Assembly (NCBI RefSeq): GCF_000720765.1
Contig: NZ_JODC01000037.1
Span: 4,340 to 68,339, forward strand
Direction of reading: 5' to 3'
Source of the DNA: Streptomyces sp. NRRL S-646
GTDB lineage: Bacteria; Actinomycetota; Actinomycetes; Streptomycetales; Streptomycetaceae
Length of the DNA: 64,000 bases
Numbering within the stretch: the first letter of the stretch is position 1; each line of letters begins with the position of its first letter. Positions 25,664 to 34,050 of the stretch are shown here, piece after piece. The notes under the pieces are model-generated. The model was given only the letters and a program-made list of their open reading frames with translations. It was not told the origin of the DNA and did no database searches. The position numbers were made by a program, and so were the translations under genes.

Positions 25664-26589
25664 GCCCCCGCGATCAGCTGACGGACGCGCTGTACGGCCT
25701 CGGCTGGGGCACCGTCAAGAAGCTCCCGGAGCCCGTCGCCGTCCGGCTCGGCCGCTCCATCGCCGACCTCGTCTGGAAGCAGCGCGGCAAGGGCGTGCAG
25801 CGCCTGGAGAGCAACTACGCGCGCGTGGTGCCCGATGCGAGCCCCGAGCGCCTCGCCGAGCTCTCGCGCGCGGGCATGCGCTCGTACCTTCGCTACTGGA
25901 TGGAGTCGTTCCGGCTCCCGGCCTGGAGCGCCGAGCGGATAAAGGGCGGCTTCGACCCCAAGGACGTGCACTACCTGACCGACGGGATCGCCTCCGACCA
26001 GGGCGTCATCCTGGCGCTCCCGCACATGGCCAACTGGGACCTCGCCGGTGCCTGGGTCACCACCAAGCTGGAGACGCCGTTCACGACGGTCGCCGAGCGC
26101 CTGAAGCCCGAGACCCTCTACGACCGTTTCGTCGCCTACCGCGAGGGCCTCGGCATGGAGGTCCTGCCGCACAGCGGCGGCACCGCCTTCGGCACGCTCG
26201 CCCGGCGGCTGCGCGACGGCGGCCTGGTCTGCCTGGTCGCCGAGCGCGACCTGTCGTCCTCGGGCGTCGAGGTCGAGTTCTTCGGCGAGGCCACCCGGAT
26301 GCCGGCCGGCCCCGCCCTCCTCGCCCAGCAGACCGGCGCACTGCTCCTGCCGGTCACGCTCTGGTACGACGAGTCGCCCGTCATGCAGGGGCGTGTGCAC
26401 CCGCCGGTCGAGGTACCCGAGACAGGTAGCCGGGCCGAAAAGACGTCTGTCATGACACAGGCGCTGGCCGATGCCTTCGCCACCGGGATCGCCGACCATC
26501 CGGAGGACTGGCACATGCTCCAGCGCTTGTGGCTCAAGGATCTCGATCCCGCGAAGAAACCCCCGGCTCCCGAGAAGGGCACGTCGTGA
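25660..26589 (+). CDS. patA: Phosphatidylinositol mannoside acyltransferase
   Basis: The 309 residues belong to the lysophospholipid acyltransferase (HtrB/LpxL-like) family. The catalytic HX4D motif is H122-MANW-D127. In actinobacteria the PatA homologue at this position acylates the mannose of phosphatidylinositol mannosides on the inner face of the membrane. The GTG start overlaps the pgsA stop (GTGA), and its own stop overlaps the pimA start, so all three are coupled. The symbol follows the mycobacterial naming. Confidence 0.88.
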   Translation: MSPRDQLTDALYGLGWGTVKKLPEPVAVRLGRSIADLVWKQRGKGVQRLESNYARVVPDASPERLAELSRAGMRSYLRYWMESFRLPAWSAERIKGGFDPKDVHYLTDGIASDQGVILALPHMANWDLAGAWVTTKLETPFTTVAERLKPETLYDRFVAYREGLGMEVLPHSGGTAFGTLARRLRDGGLVCLVAERDLSSSGVEVEFFGEATRMPAGPALLAQQTGALLLPVTLWYDESPVMQGRVHPPVEVPETGSRAEKTSVMTQALADAFATGIADHPEDWHMLQRLWLKDLDPAKKPPAPEKGTS

Positions 26590-27755
26590 GGATCGGCATC
26601 GTCTGCCCGTACTCCTGGGACGTGCCGGGCGGCGTCCAGTTCCACATCCGCGACCTCGCCGAGTACTTCATCCGCCTGGGCCACGAGGTGTCGGTCCTGG
26701 CTCCCGCCGACGACGACACGCCCCTGCCGCCGTACGTCGTCTCGGCCGGACGCGCGGTCCCGGTGCCGTACAACGGCTCGGTGGCCCGGCTGAACTTCGG
26801 GTTCCTGAGCGCCGCCCGGGTCCGGCGCTGGCTGCACGACGGCGGGTTCGACGTCGTCCACATCCACGAGCCGACCTCGCCGTCGCTCGGCCTGCTGACC
26901 TGCTGGGCGGCGTCGGGTCCGATCGTGGCCACCTTCCACACCTCCAACCCGCGCTCGCGGGCGATGATCGCCGCCTACTCGATCCTCCAGGCGGCCCTGG
27001 AGAAGATCAGCGCCCGGATCGCGGTGAGCGAGTACGCCCGCCGCACCCTGGTGGAACACCTCGGTGGCGACGCGGTCGTCATCCCGAACGGCGTCGACGT
27101 CGACTTCTTCGCCCGGGCCAAGCCCAAGGAGGAGTGGCAGGGCGACACCATCGGCTTCATCGGTCGCATCGACGAGCCCCGCAAGGGCCTGCCCGTGCTG
27201 ATGAAGGCGCTGCCCAGGATCCTCGCCGAGCGCCCGAAGGCCCGGCTGCTGGTCGCCGGGCGCGGGGACGAGGAGGAGGCGGTCGAGTCGCTGCCCGCCG
27301 AACTGCGCGCGCGCGTGGAGTTCCTCGGCATGGTCAGCGACGAGGACAAGGCCCGCTTCCTGCGCAGCGTCGACCTGTACGTGGCGCCGAACACCGGCGG
27401 CGAGAGCTTCGGCATCATCCTCGTCGAGGCCATGTCCGCCGGCGCTCCCGTCCTCGCCTCCGACCTGGACGCCTTCGCCCAGGTCCTGGACCAGGGCGCG
27501 GCGGGCGAGCTGTTCGCCAACGAGGACTCCGACGCCCTGGCCGAGGCGGCTCTGCGGCTGCTGGGGGACCCGGAGCGCCGGGCCGAGCTGCGGGAGCGCG
27601 GGAGCGCCCACGTACGGCGCTTCGACTGGTCGACGGTCGGGGCGGACATCCTGTCGGTGTACGAGACGGTGACGGCGGGAGCGGCTGCGGTCGCGGCGGC
27701 GGAGGACGAGCGGGGGCCGGGGCTGCGGTCGCGGTTGGGTCTGGCGCGGGACTGA
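26586..27755 (+). CDS. pimA: Phosphatidylinositol mannosyltransferase
   Basis: This 389-residue GT4-family glycosyltransferase has the N-terminal PGGVQFHIRDLAEYF loop and the C-terminal NTGGESFGIILVEAMSAG motif, which binds the nucleotide-sugar phosphates. It should transfer the first mannose from GDP-mannose to phosphatidylinositol. GTG at 26586 overlaps the patA stop. The last 35 residues are Ala/Glu/Arg-rich and variable. It ends the PIM operon; a family B repeat follows. Confidence 0.9.
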   Translation: MRIGIVCPYSWDVPGGVQFHIRDLAEYFIRLGHEVSVLAPADDDTPLPPYVVSAGRAVPVPYNGSVARLNFGFLSAARVRRWLHDGGFDVVHIHEPTSPSLGLLTCWAASGPIVATFHTSNPRSRAMIAAYSILQAALEKISARIAVSEYARRTLVEHLGGDAVVIPNGVDVDFFARAKPKEEWQGDTIGFIGRIDEPRKGLPVLMKALPRILAERPKARLLVAGRGDEEEAVESLPAELRARVEFLGMVSDEDKARFLRSVDLYVAPNTGGESFGIILVEAMSAGAPVLASDLDAFAQVLDQGAAGELFANEDSDALAEAALRLLGDPERRAELRERGSAHVRRFDWSTVGADILSVYETVTAGAAAVAAAEDERGPGLRSRLGLARD

Positions 27756-27773
27756 CGGTTCTTTCGAACGCCG

Positions 27774-27860
27774 GTCAGGAATTCTCAGCCCGTACGGCGT
27801 TGAGGACGAGGCCCGTTCAGGGCCGAAGCGGGGGTCCGGGGGCGGTAGCCCCCGGGCACG
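27774..27860 (+). repeat. Dispersed intergenic repeat, family B, copy 1
   Basis: This contains GAACGCCGG, CAGCCCGTACGGCGTTGAGG, ACGAGGCCCGTTCAGG and GCGGGGGTCCGGGGGCGG in the same order as the element at 45238-45355. It starts about 20 bases after the pimA stop codon and can fold on itself. Confidence 0.75.
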
Positions 27861-27918
27861 GTGACGCCAACGCCCCGCACGTCACACGCCGAACCAGCGG
27901 CGCGTAACGTTGCCGCCC

Positions 27919-28461
27919 GTGACCGCAACCCTCATCTGGATCCTCGTCGCGCTCCTCGCGATCGGCTTGTACCTGAGCTGGACGGCGGGCCGCCTGGACC
28001 GGCTGCACGCCCGCATCGACGCCGCACGGGCCGCGCTCGACGCACAGCTGCTGCGCAGGGCCTCCGTGGCCCAGGAACTCGCCACCTCCAGCGTCCTCGA
28101 CCCGGCGGCGTCGATCGTCCTGTACGAGGCGGCGCACGCCGCGCGGCAGGCCGAGGAGGAGCAACGGGAGGTCGCCGAGAGCGAGTTGAGCCAGGCGCTG
28201 CGGGCCGTCTTCGCGGAGGCGCAGCAGGTGGAGGCGGTCCGCGAGGCACCGGGCGGGGAAGCGGCCGCCCACGAGCTCACCGAGGCCGTACGCCGGGTCC
28301 CGATGGCCCGCCGCTTCCACAACGACGCGGTGGGCGCGGCCCGCCGTCTGCGCGAACACCGCAAGGTCCGCTGGTTCCGCCTGGCCGGCCACGCCCCCTT
28401 CCCCATGGCCTTCGAGATGGACGACGAGCCCCCGGCGGCACTGGCCGACCGCGCGGCCTAG
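27919..28461 (+). CDS. LemA-like membrane-anchored protein
   Basis: This 180-residue protein has one N-terminal membrane helix (about 4-22) followed by long helices. LHARIDAARAALDAQLLRR and the late ARRFHNDAV segment resemble the LemA coiled-helix fold, including its RRFYND-like motif. Similarity is by eye only. The start is GTG at 27919. LemA proteins have no defined biochemical role. It is a single gene between the PIM operon and pdxS. Confidence 0.6.
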   Translation: MTATLIWILVALLAIGLYLSWTAGRLDRLHARIDAARAALDAQLLRRASVAQELATSSVLDPAASIVLYEAAHAARQAEEEQREVAESELSQALRAVFAEAQQVEAVREAPGGEAAAHELTEAVRRVPMARRFHNDAVGAARRLREHRKVRWFRLAGHAPFPMAFEMDDEPPAALADRAA

Positions 28462-28668
28462 GAAACCGCCGGCCATGACTGGGTGCCGGTTCTGATGCCG
28501 GCCGGGCCGGGCGTTCTCGTGCGGGAGAACTCCGACTGAGGCGCCGGCCGAGGGGCGCCGGGGGAGAAAAGGATCCACCGGCTTCTCATTGGCCCTTGCT
28601 GTGGACTGGCCCATTCACGTTTCCTCGGTGCTTGCAGCAGCCCTCTTTCACTTCAGTGAGGTCAACCC
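28462..28668 (+). promoter_or_regulatory. pdxS upstream region
   Basis: This 207-base gap holds the pdxST promoter. ATTGGCCC and CTGGCCCATT flank TTGCTGTGGA around 28588-28616, a possible operator for a MocR-type PdxR regulator, but no regulator gene is adjacent. Nothing else was recognised. Confidence 0.3.
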
Positions 28669-29580
28669 GTGTCCAGCACGCTCTCCGAAAACCAGGCCCC
28701 CGAGACCGGCACCGCGCGCGTGAAGCGCGGAATGGCCGAGCAGCTCAAGGGTGGCGTGATCATGGACGTCGTCACGCCGGAGCAGGCGAAGATCGCCGAG
28801 GACGCGGGCGCCGTCGCCGTCATGGCCCTGGAGCGGGTCCCGGCCGACATCCGCAAGGACGGCGGCGTGGCCCGGATGTCCGACCCGGACATGATCGAGG
28901 GCATCATCGAGGCCGTCTCCATCCCGGTCATGGCCAAGTCCCGCATCGGCCACTTCGTCGAGGCCCAGGTGCTGCAGTCCCTCGGCGTCGACTACATCGA
29001 CGAGTCCGAGGTCCTCACCCCGGCCGACGAGGTCAACCACTCCGACAAGTGGGCGTTCACCACCCCCTTCGTCTGCGGTGCCACCAACCTGGGCGAGGCC
29101 CTGCGCCGTATCGCCGAGGGCGCGGCCATGATCCGCTCCAAGGGTGAGGCCGGCACCGGCAACGTCGTCGAGGCCGTCCGCCACCTGCGCCAGATCAAGA
29201 ACGAGATCGCCAGGCTGCGCGGCTTCGACAACAACGAGCTGTACGCCGCCGCCAAGGACCTGCGCGCCCCGTACGAGCTGGTCAAGGAGGTCGCCGAGCT
29301 CGGCAAGCTCCCGGTGGTGCTGTTCTCCGCCGGTGGCGTCGCCACCCCCGCCGACGCCGCGCTGATGCGCCAGCTCGGCGCCGAGGGCGTCTTCGTCGGC
29401 TCCGGCATCTTCAAGTCCGGCGACCCGGCCAAGCGCGCCGCGGCCATCGTCAAGGCGACCACCTTCTACGACGACCCCAAGATCATCGCGGACGCGTCCC
29501 GCAACCTCGGCGAGGCCATGGTCGGCATCAACTGCGACACCCTCCCCGAGGCCGAGCGCTACGCCAACCGCGGCTGGTAA
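28669..29580 (+). CDS. pdxS: Pyridoxal 5'-phosphate synthase subunit PdxS
   Basis: PdxS (303 aa, family length) builds PLP from ribose 5-phosphate, glyceraldehyde 3-phosphate and ammonia supplied by PdxT. The TIM-barrel hallmarks are present: [42 protein letters not shown] and the phosphate loop near FVGSGIFKS. The start is GTG with GAGG upstream. pdxT follows after 13 bases. Confidence 0.97.
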   Translation: MSSTLSENQAPETGTARVKRGMAEQLKGGVIMDVVTPEQAKIAEDAGAVAVMALERVPADIRKDGGVARMSDPDMIEGIIEAVSIPVMAKSRIGHFVEAQVLQSLGVDYIDESEVLTPADEVNHSDKWAFTTPFVCGATNLGEALRRIAEGAAMIRSKGEAGTGNVVEAVRHLRQIKNEIARLRGFDNNELYAAAKDLRAPYELVKEVAELGKLPVVLFSAGGVATPADAALMRQLGAEGVFVGSGIFKSGDPAKRAAAIVKATTFYDDPKIIADASRNLGEAMVGINCDTLPEAERYANRGW

Positions 29581-29593
29581 GGCACTGGATCAC

Positions 29594-30199
29594 ATGAACA
29601 CCCCCGTCATAGGCGTCCTGGCCCTCCAGGGCGACGTACGGGAGCACCTCATCGCCCTGGCCGCGGCCGACGCCGTGGCCAGGCCGGTCAGGCGCCCCGA
29701 GGAGCTCGCCGAGGTGGACGGCCTGGTCATCCCCGGCGGCGAGTCCACCACCATCTCCAAGCTGGCCGTCCTCTTCGGCGTGATGGACCCGCTACGCGCG
29801 CGCGTGCGTGACGGAATGCCCGTCTACGGCACCTGCGCGGGCATGATCATGCTCGCCGACAAGATCCTCGACCCGCGCTCCGGCCAGGAGACCATCGGCG
29901 GCATCGACATGATCGTGCGCCGCAACGCGTTCGGGCGGCAGAACGAGTCCTTCGAAGCGGCGGTCGACGTCCGGGGCGTCGAGGGCGATCCTGTAGAGGG
30001 CGTATTCATCCGCGCCCCCTGGGTGGAGTCCGTCGGTGCCGAGACCGAGGTGCTCGCCGAGCACGAGGGCCACATCGTCGCGGTCCGCCAGGGCAACGCG
30101 CTCGCCACGTCGTTCCACCCGGAACTGACCGGCGACCACCGCGTGCACTCCCTGTTCGTCGACCTGGTGCGCGCGTACCGGACAGCGGAGTCCTTGTAG
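29594..30199 (+). CDS. pdxT: Pyridoxal 5'-phosphate synthase glutaminase subunit PdxT
   Basis: PdxT (201 aa) is a class I glutaminase that feeds ammonia to PdxS. The nucleophile Cys is in GTCAGM, the oxyanion region in GGESTTI, and the His-Glu pair in SFHPEL. It forms an operon with pdxS, 13 bases downstream. Confidence 0.97.
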   Translation: MNTPVIGVLALQGDVREHLIALAAADAVARPVRRPEELAEVDGLVIPGGESTTISKLAVLFGVMDPLRARVRDGMPVYGTCAGMIMLADKILDPRSGQETIGGIDMIVRRNAFGRQNESFEAAVDVRGVEGDPVEGVFIRAPWVESVGAETEVLAEHEGHIVAVRQGNALATSFHPELTGDHRVHSLFVDLVRAYRTAESL

Positions 30200-30247
30200 G
30201 ATCTCTGGCGTTCGTTCATAGATGGGTTACGCGAAGGAGACAGGCAG

Positions 30248-31000
30248 ATGTCCGGCCACTCTAAATGGGCCACGACGAAGCACAAGAAGGCCGTGATCGA
30301 CGCCAAGCGCGGCAAGCTCTTCGCGAAGCTGATCAAGAACATCGAGGTCGCTGCGCGCATGGGCGGCGTCGACCTCGAAGGCAACCCGACGCTGTACGAC
30401 GCCGTGCAGAAGGCCAAGAAGCAGTCGGTGCCGAACAAGAACATCGACTCCGCGATCAAGCGCGGCGGCGGTCTCGAGGCCGGTGGCGCCGACTACGAGA
30501 CGATCATGTACGAGGGCTACGGCCCGAACGGCGTCGCGGTGCTCATCGAGTGCCTCACCGACAACCGCAACCGCGCGGCCTCCGACGTCCGCGTCGCCAT
30601 GACCCGCAACGGCGGCAACATGGCCGACCCGGGCTCCGTGTCCTACATGTTCAGCCGCAAGGGCGTCATCATCGTCCCCAAGGGCGAGCTGACCGAGGAC
30701 GACGTCCTGGGTGCCGTCCTGGACGCGGGTGCCGAGGAGGTCAACGACCTCGGTGAGTCCTTCGAGGTCATCAGCGAGGCCACAGACCTGGTCGCGGTCC
30801 GCACCGCCCTCCAGGAGGCCGGGATCGACTACGACTCCGCCGACTCCAACTTCGTGCCGTCCGTCCAGGTCGAACTGGACGAGGAGGGCGCCAAGAAGAT
30901 CTTCAAGCTGATCGACGCGCTCGAGGACAGCGACGACGTGCAGAACGTCTTCGCCAACTTCGATGTCAGCGACGAGATCATGGAGAAGGTCGACGCGTAA
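30248..31000 (+). CDS. yebC: YebC/PmpR family protein
   Basis: This 250-residue protein begins with the family signature [23 protein letters not shown]. Family members have been described both as DNA-binding regulators and as translation factors that relieve ribosome stalling at proline runs. The sequence is intact and of normal length. GAAGGAGACAGG precedes the ATG. In other actinobacteria it is followed directly by ruvC, as here, although the ruvC start is damaged. Confidence 0.95.
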   Translation: MSGHSKWATTKHKKAVIDAKRGKLFAKLIKNIEVAARMGGVDLEGNPTLYDAVQKAKKQSVPNKNIDSAIKRGGGLEAGGADYETIMYEGYGPNGVAVLIECLTDNRNRAASDVRVAMTRNGGNMADPGSVSYMFSRKGVIIVPKGELTEDDVLGAVLDAGAEEVNDLGESFEVISEATDLVAVRTALQEAGIDYDSADSNFVPSVQVELDEEGAKKIFKLIDALEDSDDVQNVFANFDVSDEIMEKVDA

Positions 31001-31027
31001 CGCTGCCGCGAACTGAGCGGTTTCGGC

Positions 31028-31107
31028 GGGGGGGGGGGGGGAAAAAACCCCCCCCCCCCCCCCCCGTGTTCGTGGGGGAGGGGAGAGTGGGGGGGAGGCG
31101 AAAAAAA
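31028..31107. other. Homopolymer block, probable assembly artefact replacing the ruvC start
   Basis: Fourteen G (31028-31041), six A (31042-31047) and eighteen C (31048-31065) follow one another. A G-rich, almost C-free stretch and seven A (31101-31107) come next. Nothing similar occurs elsewhere in the window. Normal Streptomyces codon structure resumes at about 31119, in the middle of ruvC. Confidence 0.85.
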
Positions 31108-31118
31108 CCACCCCACCC

Positions 31119-31532
31119 GGGCAGCGCCTCGTCGCCATCGAGCAGGGCATCGAACAGTGGCTGGACGAGCACCGGCCCGAAGTCGTCGCCGTGGAGCGGG
31201 TGTTCAGCCAGCACAATGTACGAACCGTGATGGGCACCGCCCAGGCCAGCGCCGTAGCCATGCTGTGCGCCGCCCGCCGCGGCCTCCCCGTCGCCCTGCA
31301 CACCCCCAGCGAGGTCAAGGCCGCGGTCACCGGCAGCGGCCGCGCAGACAAGGCCCAGGTCGGCGCCATGGTGACCCGCCTGCTCCGGCTCGACGCACCC
31401 CCGAAACCGGCCGACGCGGCCGACGCCCTCGCGCTCGCCATCTGCCACATCTGGCGCGCCCCCGCCCAGAACCGACTCCAGCAGGCGGTCGCCCTGCACG
31501 CAGCCAACGCAACGAAAGGCCGTACGGCATGA
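31119..31532 (+). pseudogene. ruvC: Crossover junction endodeoxyribonuclease RuvC, 5' end missing
   Basis: RuvC cuts Holliday junctions bound by RuvAB. Reading from [14 protein letters not shown], the remaining 137 residues match RuvC, including the glutamate of VAVERVF and the paired aspartates of DAADALALA. The first about 40 residues, with the essential aspartate of the GVDPG motif, are absent; the sequence before them is the homopolymer block. No in-frame start codon with a ribosome site remains. The stop overlaps the ruvA start (ATGA). It is either an assembly fault or a null allele. Confidence 0.85.
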
Positions 31533-32134
31533 TCGCCTTCGTGAGCGGCACGGTCGCCGCACTCGCCCCCGACGCCGCCGTGGTCGAGGTCGGCGGTGTC
31601 GGCATGGCCGTGCAGTGCACGCCGAACACGCTCTCCACGCTCCGCCTCGGCCAGCCCGCCAAGCTCGCCACCTCCCTCGTCGTACGGGAGGACTCGCTGA
31701 CGCTCTACGGCTTTGTGGACGACGACGAGCGCCAGGTGTTCGAACTGCTGCAGACGGCGAGCGGCGTCGGCCCGCGCCTGGCGCAGGCGATGCTGGCCGT
31801 GCACACCCCGGACGCCCTGCGCCGTGCGGTGTCCACGAGCGACGAGAAGGCCCTCATCGCCGTCCCCGGCATCGGCAAGAAGGGCGCCCAGAAGCTGCTG
31901 CTGGAGCTCAGGGACCGGCTCGGCGAGCCGATCGGCGCCCCGGCCGTCGGTACGGCGGTCACCTCCGGCTGGCGCGACCAGCTGCATGCCGCGCTGATCG
32001 GCCTCGGGTACGCCACCCGCGAGGCCGACGAGGCCGTGTCCGCCGTGGCACCGCAGGCCGAGGCGGCCGAGGGCACGCCCCAGGTCGGTCAGCTGCTGAA
32101 GGCGGCCCTGCAGACCCTCAACCGCGCCCGCTGA
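31529..32134 (+). CDS. ruvA: Holliday junction branch migration protein RuvA
   Basis: RuvA (201 aa) is the four-way-junction-binding subunit. It has the N-terminal OB domain, two helix-hairpin-helix segments ([13 protein letters not shown] and [16 protein letters not shown]), and the C-terminal RuvB-binding domain after a flexible linker. Its ATG overlaps the ruvC stop, and ruvB follows after 32 bases. All key parts are intact. Confidence 0.96.
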   Translation: MIAFVSGTVAALAPDAAVVEVGGVGMAVQCTPNTLSTLRLGQPAKLATSLVVREDSLTLYGFVDDDERQVFELLQTASGVGPRLAQAMLAVHTPDALRRAVSTSDEKALIAVPGIGKKGAQKLLLELRDRLGEPIGAPAVGTAVTSGWRDQLHAALIGLGYATREADEAVSAVAPQAEAAEGTPQVGQLLKAALQTLNRAR

Positions 32135-32166
32135 CCCACCTGCGCCACCCCAGTTAGGAGATCTCA

Positions 32167-33237
32167 GTGAACTGGGACGACCCGACCGACACCCCCGGCC
32201 CCGAGCGGCTGGTGGGCTCTGTCGCCGACCGTGAGGACCAGGCCGTCGAGGCGGCCCTGCGCCCCAAGGACCTGGACGAGTTCATCGGCCAGGAGAAGGT
32301 CCGCGAGCAGCTCGACCTGGTCCTGCGCGCCGCACGCGCGCGTGGCGCCACCGCCGACCACGTGCTGCTCTCCGGCGCACCCGGCCTCGGCAAGACCACC
32401 CTGTCGATGATCATCGCGGCCGAGATGGGCGCCCCGATCCGCATCACCTCCGGCCCCGCCATCCAGCACGCCGGAGACCTCGCCGCGATCCTCTCCTCCC
32501 TCCAGGAGGGCGAGGTCCTCTTCCTCGACGAGATCCACCGCATGTCGCGGCCCGCCGAGGAGATGCTCTACATGGCCATGGAGGACTTCCGGGTCGACGT
32601 CATCGTCGGCAAGGGCCCCGGCGCCACCGCCATCCCGCTCGAACTGCCCCCGTTCACGCTGGTCGGCGCCACCACGCGCGCGGGCCTGCTGCCGCCCCCG
32701 CTGCGCGACCGCTTCGGCTTCACCGCGCACATGGAGTTCTACGAGCCCGCCGAACTGGAGCGCGTCATCCATCGCTCGGCGAACCTGCTCGACGTCGAGA
32801 TCCAGGCCGACGGCGCCGCCGAGATCGCCGGCCGCTCCCGCGGCACGCCCCGTATCGCCAACCGCCTGCTGCGCAGGGTGCGCGACTACGCCCAGGTCAA
32901 GGCCGACGGAATCATCACGCGGGACATCGCGGCGGCCGCCCTCGCGGTGTACGAGGTCGACGCCCGCGGCCTCGACCGGCTCGACCGCGGTGTGCTGGAG
33001 GCTTTGCTCAAGCTTTTCGGTGGCGGCCCCGTCGGCCTGTCCACCCTCGCGGTCGCGGTGGGGGAGGAGCGCGAGACCGTGGAAGAGGTCGCCGAGCCCT
33101 TCCTCGTGCGGGAAGGACTGCTCGCGCGTACCCCCCGAGGCCGGGTCGCCACGCCTGCCGCATGGGCGCATCTCGGTCTCGCCCCGCCCCGCTCGGCCAC
33201 TGCGGGAAACGGACAACAGGACCTGTTCGGGACGTGA
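32167..33237 (+). CDS. ruvB: Holliday junction DNA helicase RuvB
   Basis: RuvB (356 aa) is the AAA+ motor of branch migration. Walker A is GAPGLGKTT, Walker B is LFLDEIHR, and the sensor and arginine-finger region is [19 protein letters not shown] winged-helix domain closes the protein. GTG at 32167 has a strong AGGAGATCTCA ribosome site. It is the last gene of the ruv operon. Confidence 0.97.
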   Translation: MNWDDPTDTPGPERLVGSVADREDQAVEAALRPKDLDEFIGQEKVREQLDLVLRAARARGATADHVLLSGAPGLGKTTLSMIIAAEMGAPIRITSGPAIQHAGDLAAILSSLQEGEVLFLDEIHRMSRPAEEMLYMAMEDFRVDVIVGKGPGATAIPLELPPFTLVGATTRAGLLPPPLRDRFGFTAHMEFYEPAELERVIHRSANLLDVEIQADGAAEIAGRSRGTPRIANRLLRRVRDYAQVKADGIITRDIAAAALAVYEVDARGLDRLDRGVLEALLKLFGGGPVGLSTLAVAVGEERETVEEVAEPFLVREGLLARTPRGRVATPAAWAHLGLAPPRSATAGNGQQDLFGT

Positions 33238-33411
33238 TGCCTTTGTGACGGCGCGGGCATTGGCCGGGTCAGGAACCCAGGTGCCATGCTGAGCGTTGTT
33301 CCCTGCGTGCGGACTCGCTTAGACTCCGCCGATGCCGCCTTTGTCGGCGGTATACATACCCCCATCCATGAGGCCGCTCTCCATCGCGGTCGTGCGAAGG
33401 AATTCCGTCCC

Positions 33412-33918
33412 GTGCCCAATATCACCATGCTCCTCCCGTTCATCGTGCTCATCGGGGCCATGTTCCTCATGACCCGCTCGGCCAAGCGCAAGCAGCAGCA
33501 GGCCGCCCAGATGCGCAACGAGTTGCAGCCCGGCAGCGGCGTCCGCACGATCGGGGGCATGTACGCGACGGTCAAGGAGGTCAACGAGGACACGGTCCTC
33601 CTCGACGCCGGCCCGGGCGTGGAGCTCCTCTTCGCCAAGAACGCCATCGGTTCCGTACTCAGCGACGACGAGTACAACCGCATCGTGCACGGCATCGAGC
33701 ACGACCTGAAGTCCGACTCCGACCTGGTCCCGGACGACGCCTCCTCCCTCACCGAGACCGACGACGCCGCCGACGAAGCTGCCGCCGCCTCCGACGACAA
33801 GTCCGTGGACCTCGACAAGAAGGACGCGTCCGAGGAGCCGGCCGACGAGACTCCGGCCGCCGAGGCCAAGTCGGACGAAGAGCCGAAGAAGACCGACGGC
33901 GACTCCGAGGCGAAGTAG
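33412..33918 (+). CDS. yajC: Preprotein translocase subunit YajC
   Basis: YajC (168 aa) is an accessory of the SecDF complex. One N-terminal helix (TMLLPFIVLIGAMFLMT) is followed by the KKQQQ-type basic patch and the conserved GVRTIGGMYATV core. A long acidic tail (Asp/Glu/Ala-rich, about 70 residues) follows. GTG at 33412 is chosen with GAAGGA upstream; the frame extends further without conservation. A hairpin separates it from secD. Confidence 0.93.
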   Translation: MPNITMLLPFIVLIGAMFLMTRSAKRKQQQAAQMRNELQPGSGVRTIGGMYATVKEVNEDTVLLDAGPGVELLFAKNAIGSVLSDDEYNRIVHGIEHDLKSDSDLVPDDASSLTETDDAADEAAAASDDKSVDLDKKDASEEPADETPAAEAKSDEEPKKTDGDSEAK

Positions 33919-33921
33919 TCA

Positions 33922-33960
33922 CGTCCCGGGGCGCGCGGCCGACCTCGCGCGCCCGGGACG
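33922..33960 (+). terminator. Stem-loop between yajC and secD
   Basis: CGTCCCGGGGCGCGCG pairs with CGCGCGCCCGGGACG with one bulged G, around a GCCGACCT loop. There is no T-tract. It may terminate or attenuate between yajC and secDF. Confidence 0.6.
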
Positions 33961-34050
33961 TGCGCATCTCGCACACGGGGATCCCGACACCAGTCATGGC
34001 CGACACCGCGCTGACCCGGCGCGGAGCGGCCCGAGAGGGAGTACGAGAAG

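Noticed and set aside
28462..28668. Riboswitch upstream of pdxS
   Set aside because: No known riboswitch class fits. The visible direct repeats suit a protein operator better.
31191..31532. ATG or GTG-initiated short RuvC from inside the gene
   Set aside because: Starting at the Glu-Arg-Val-Phe region would remove even more of the nuclease fold, and no ribosome site is present, so it is not a plausible functional start.
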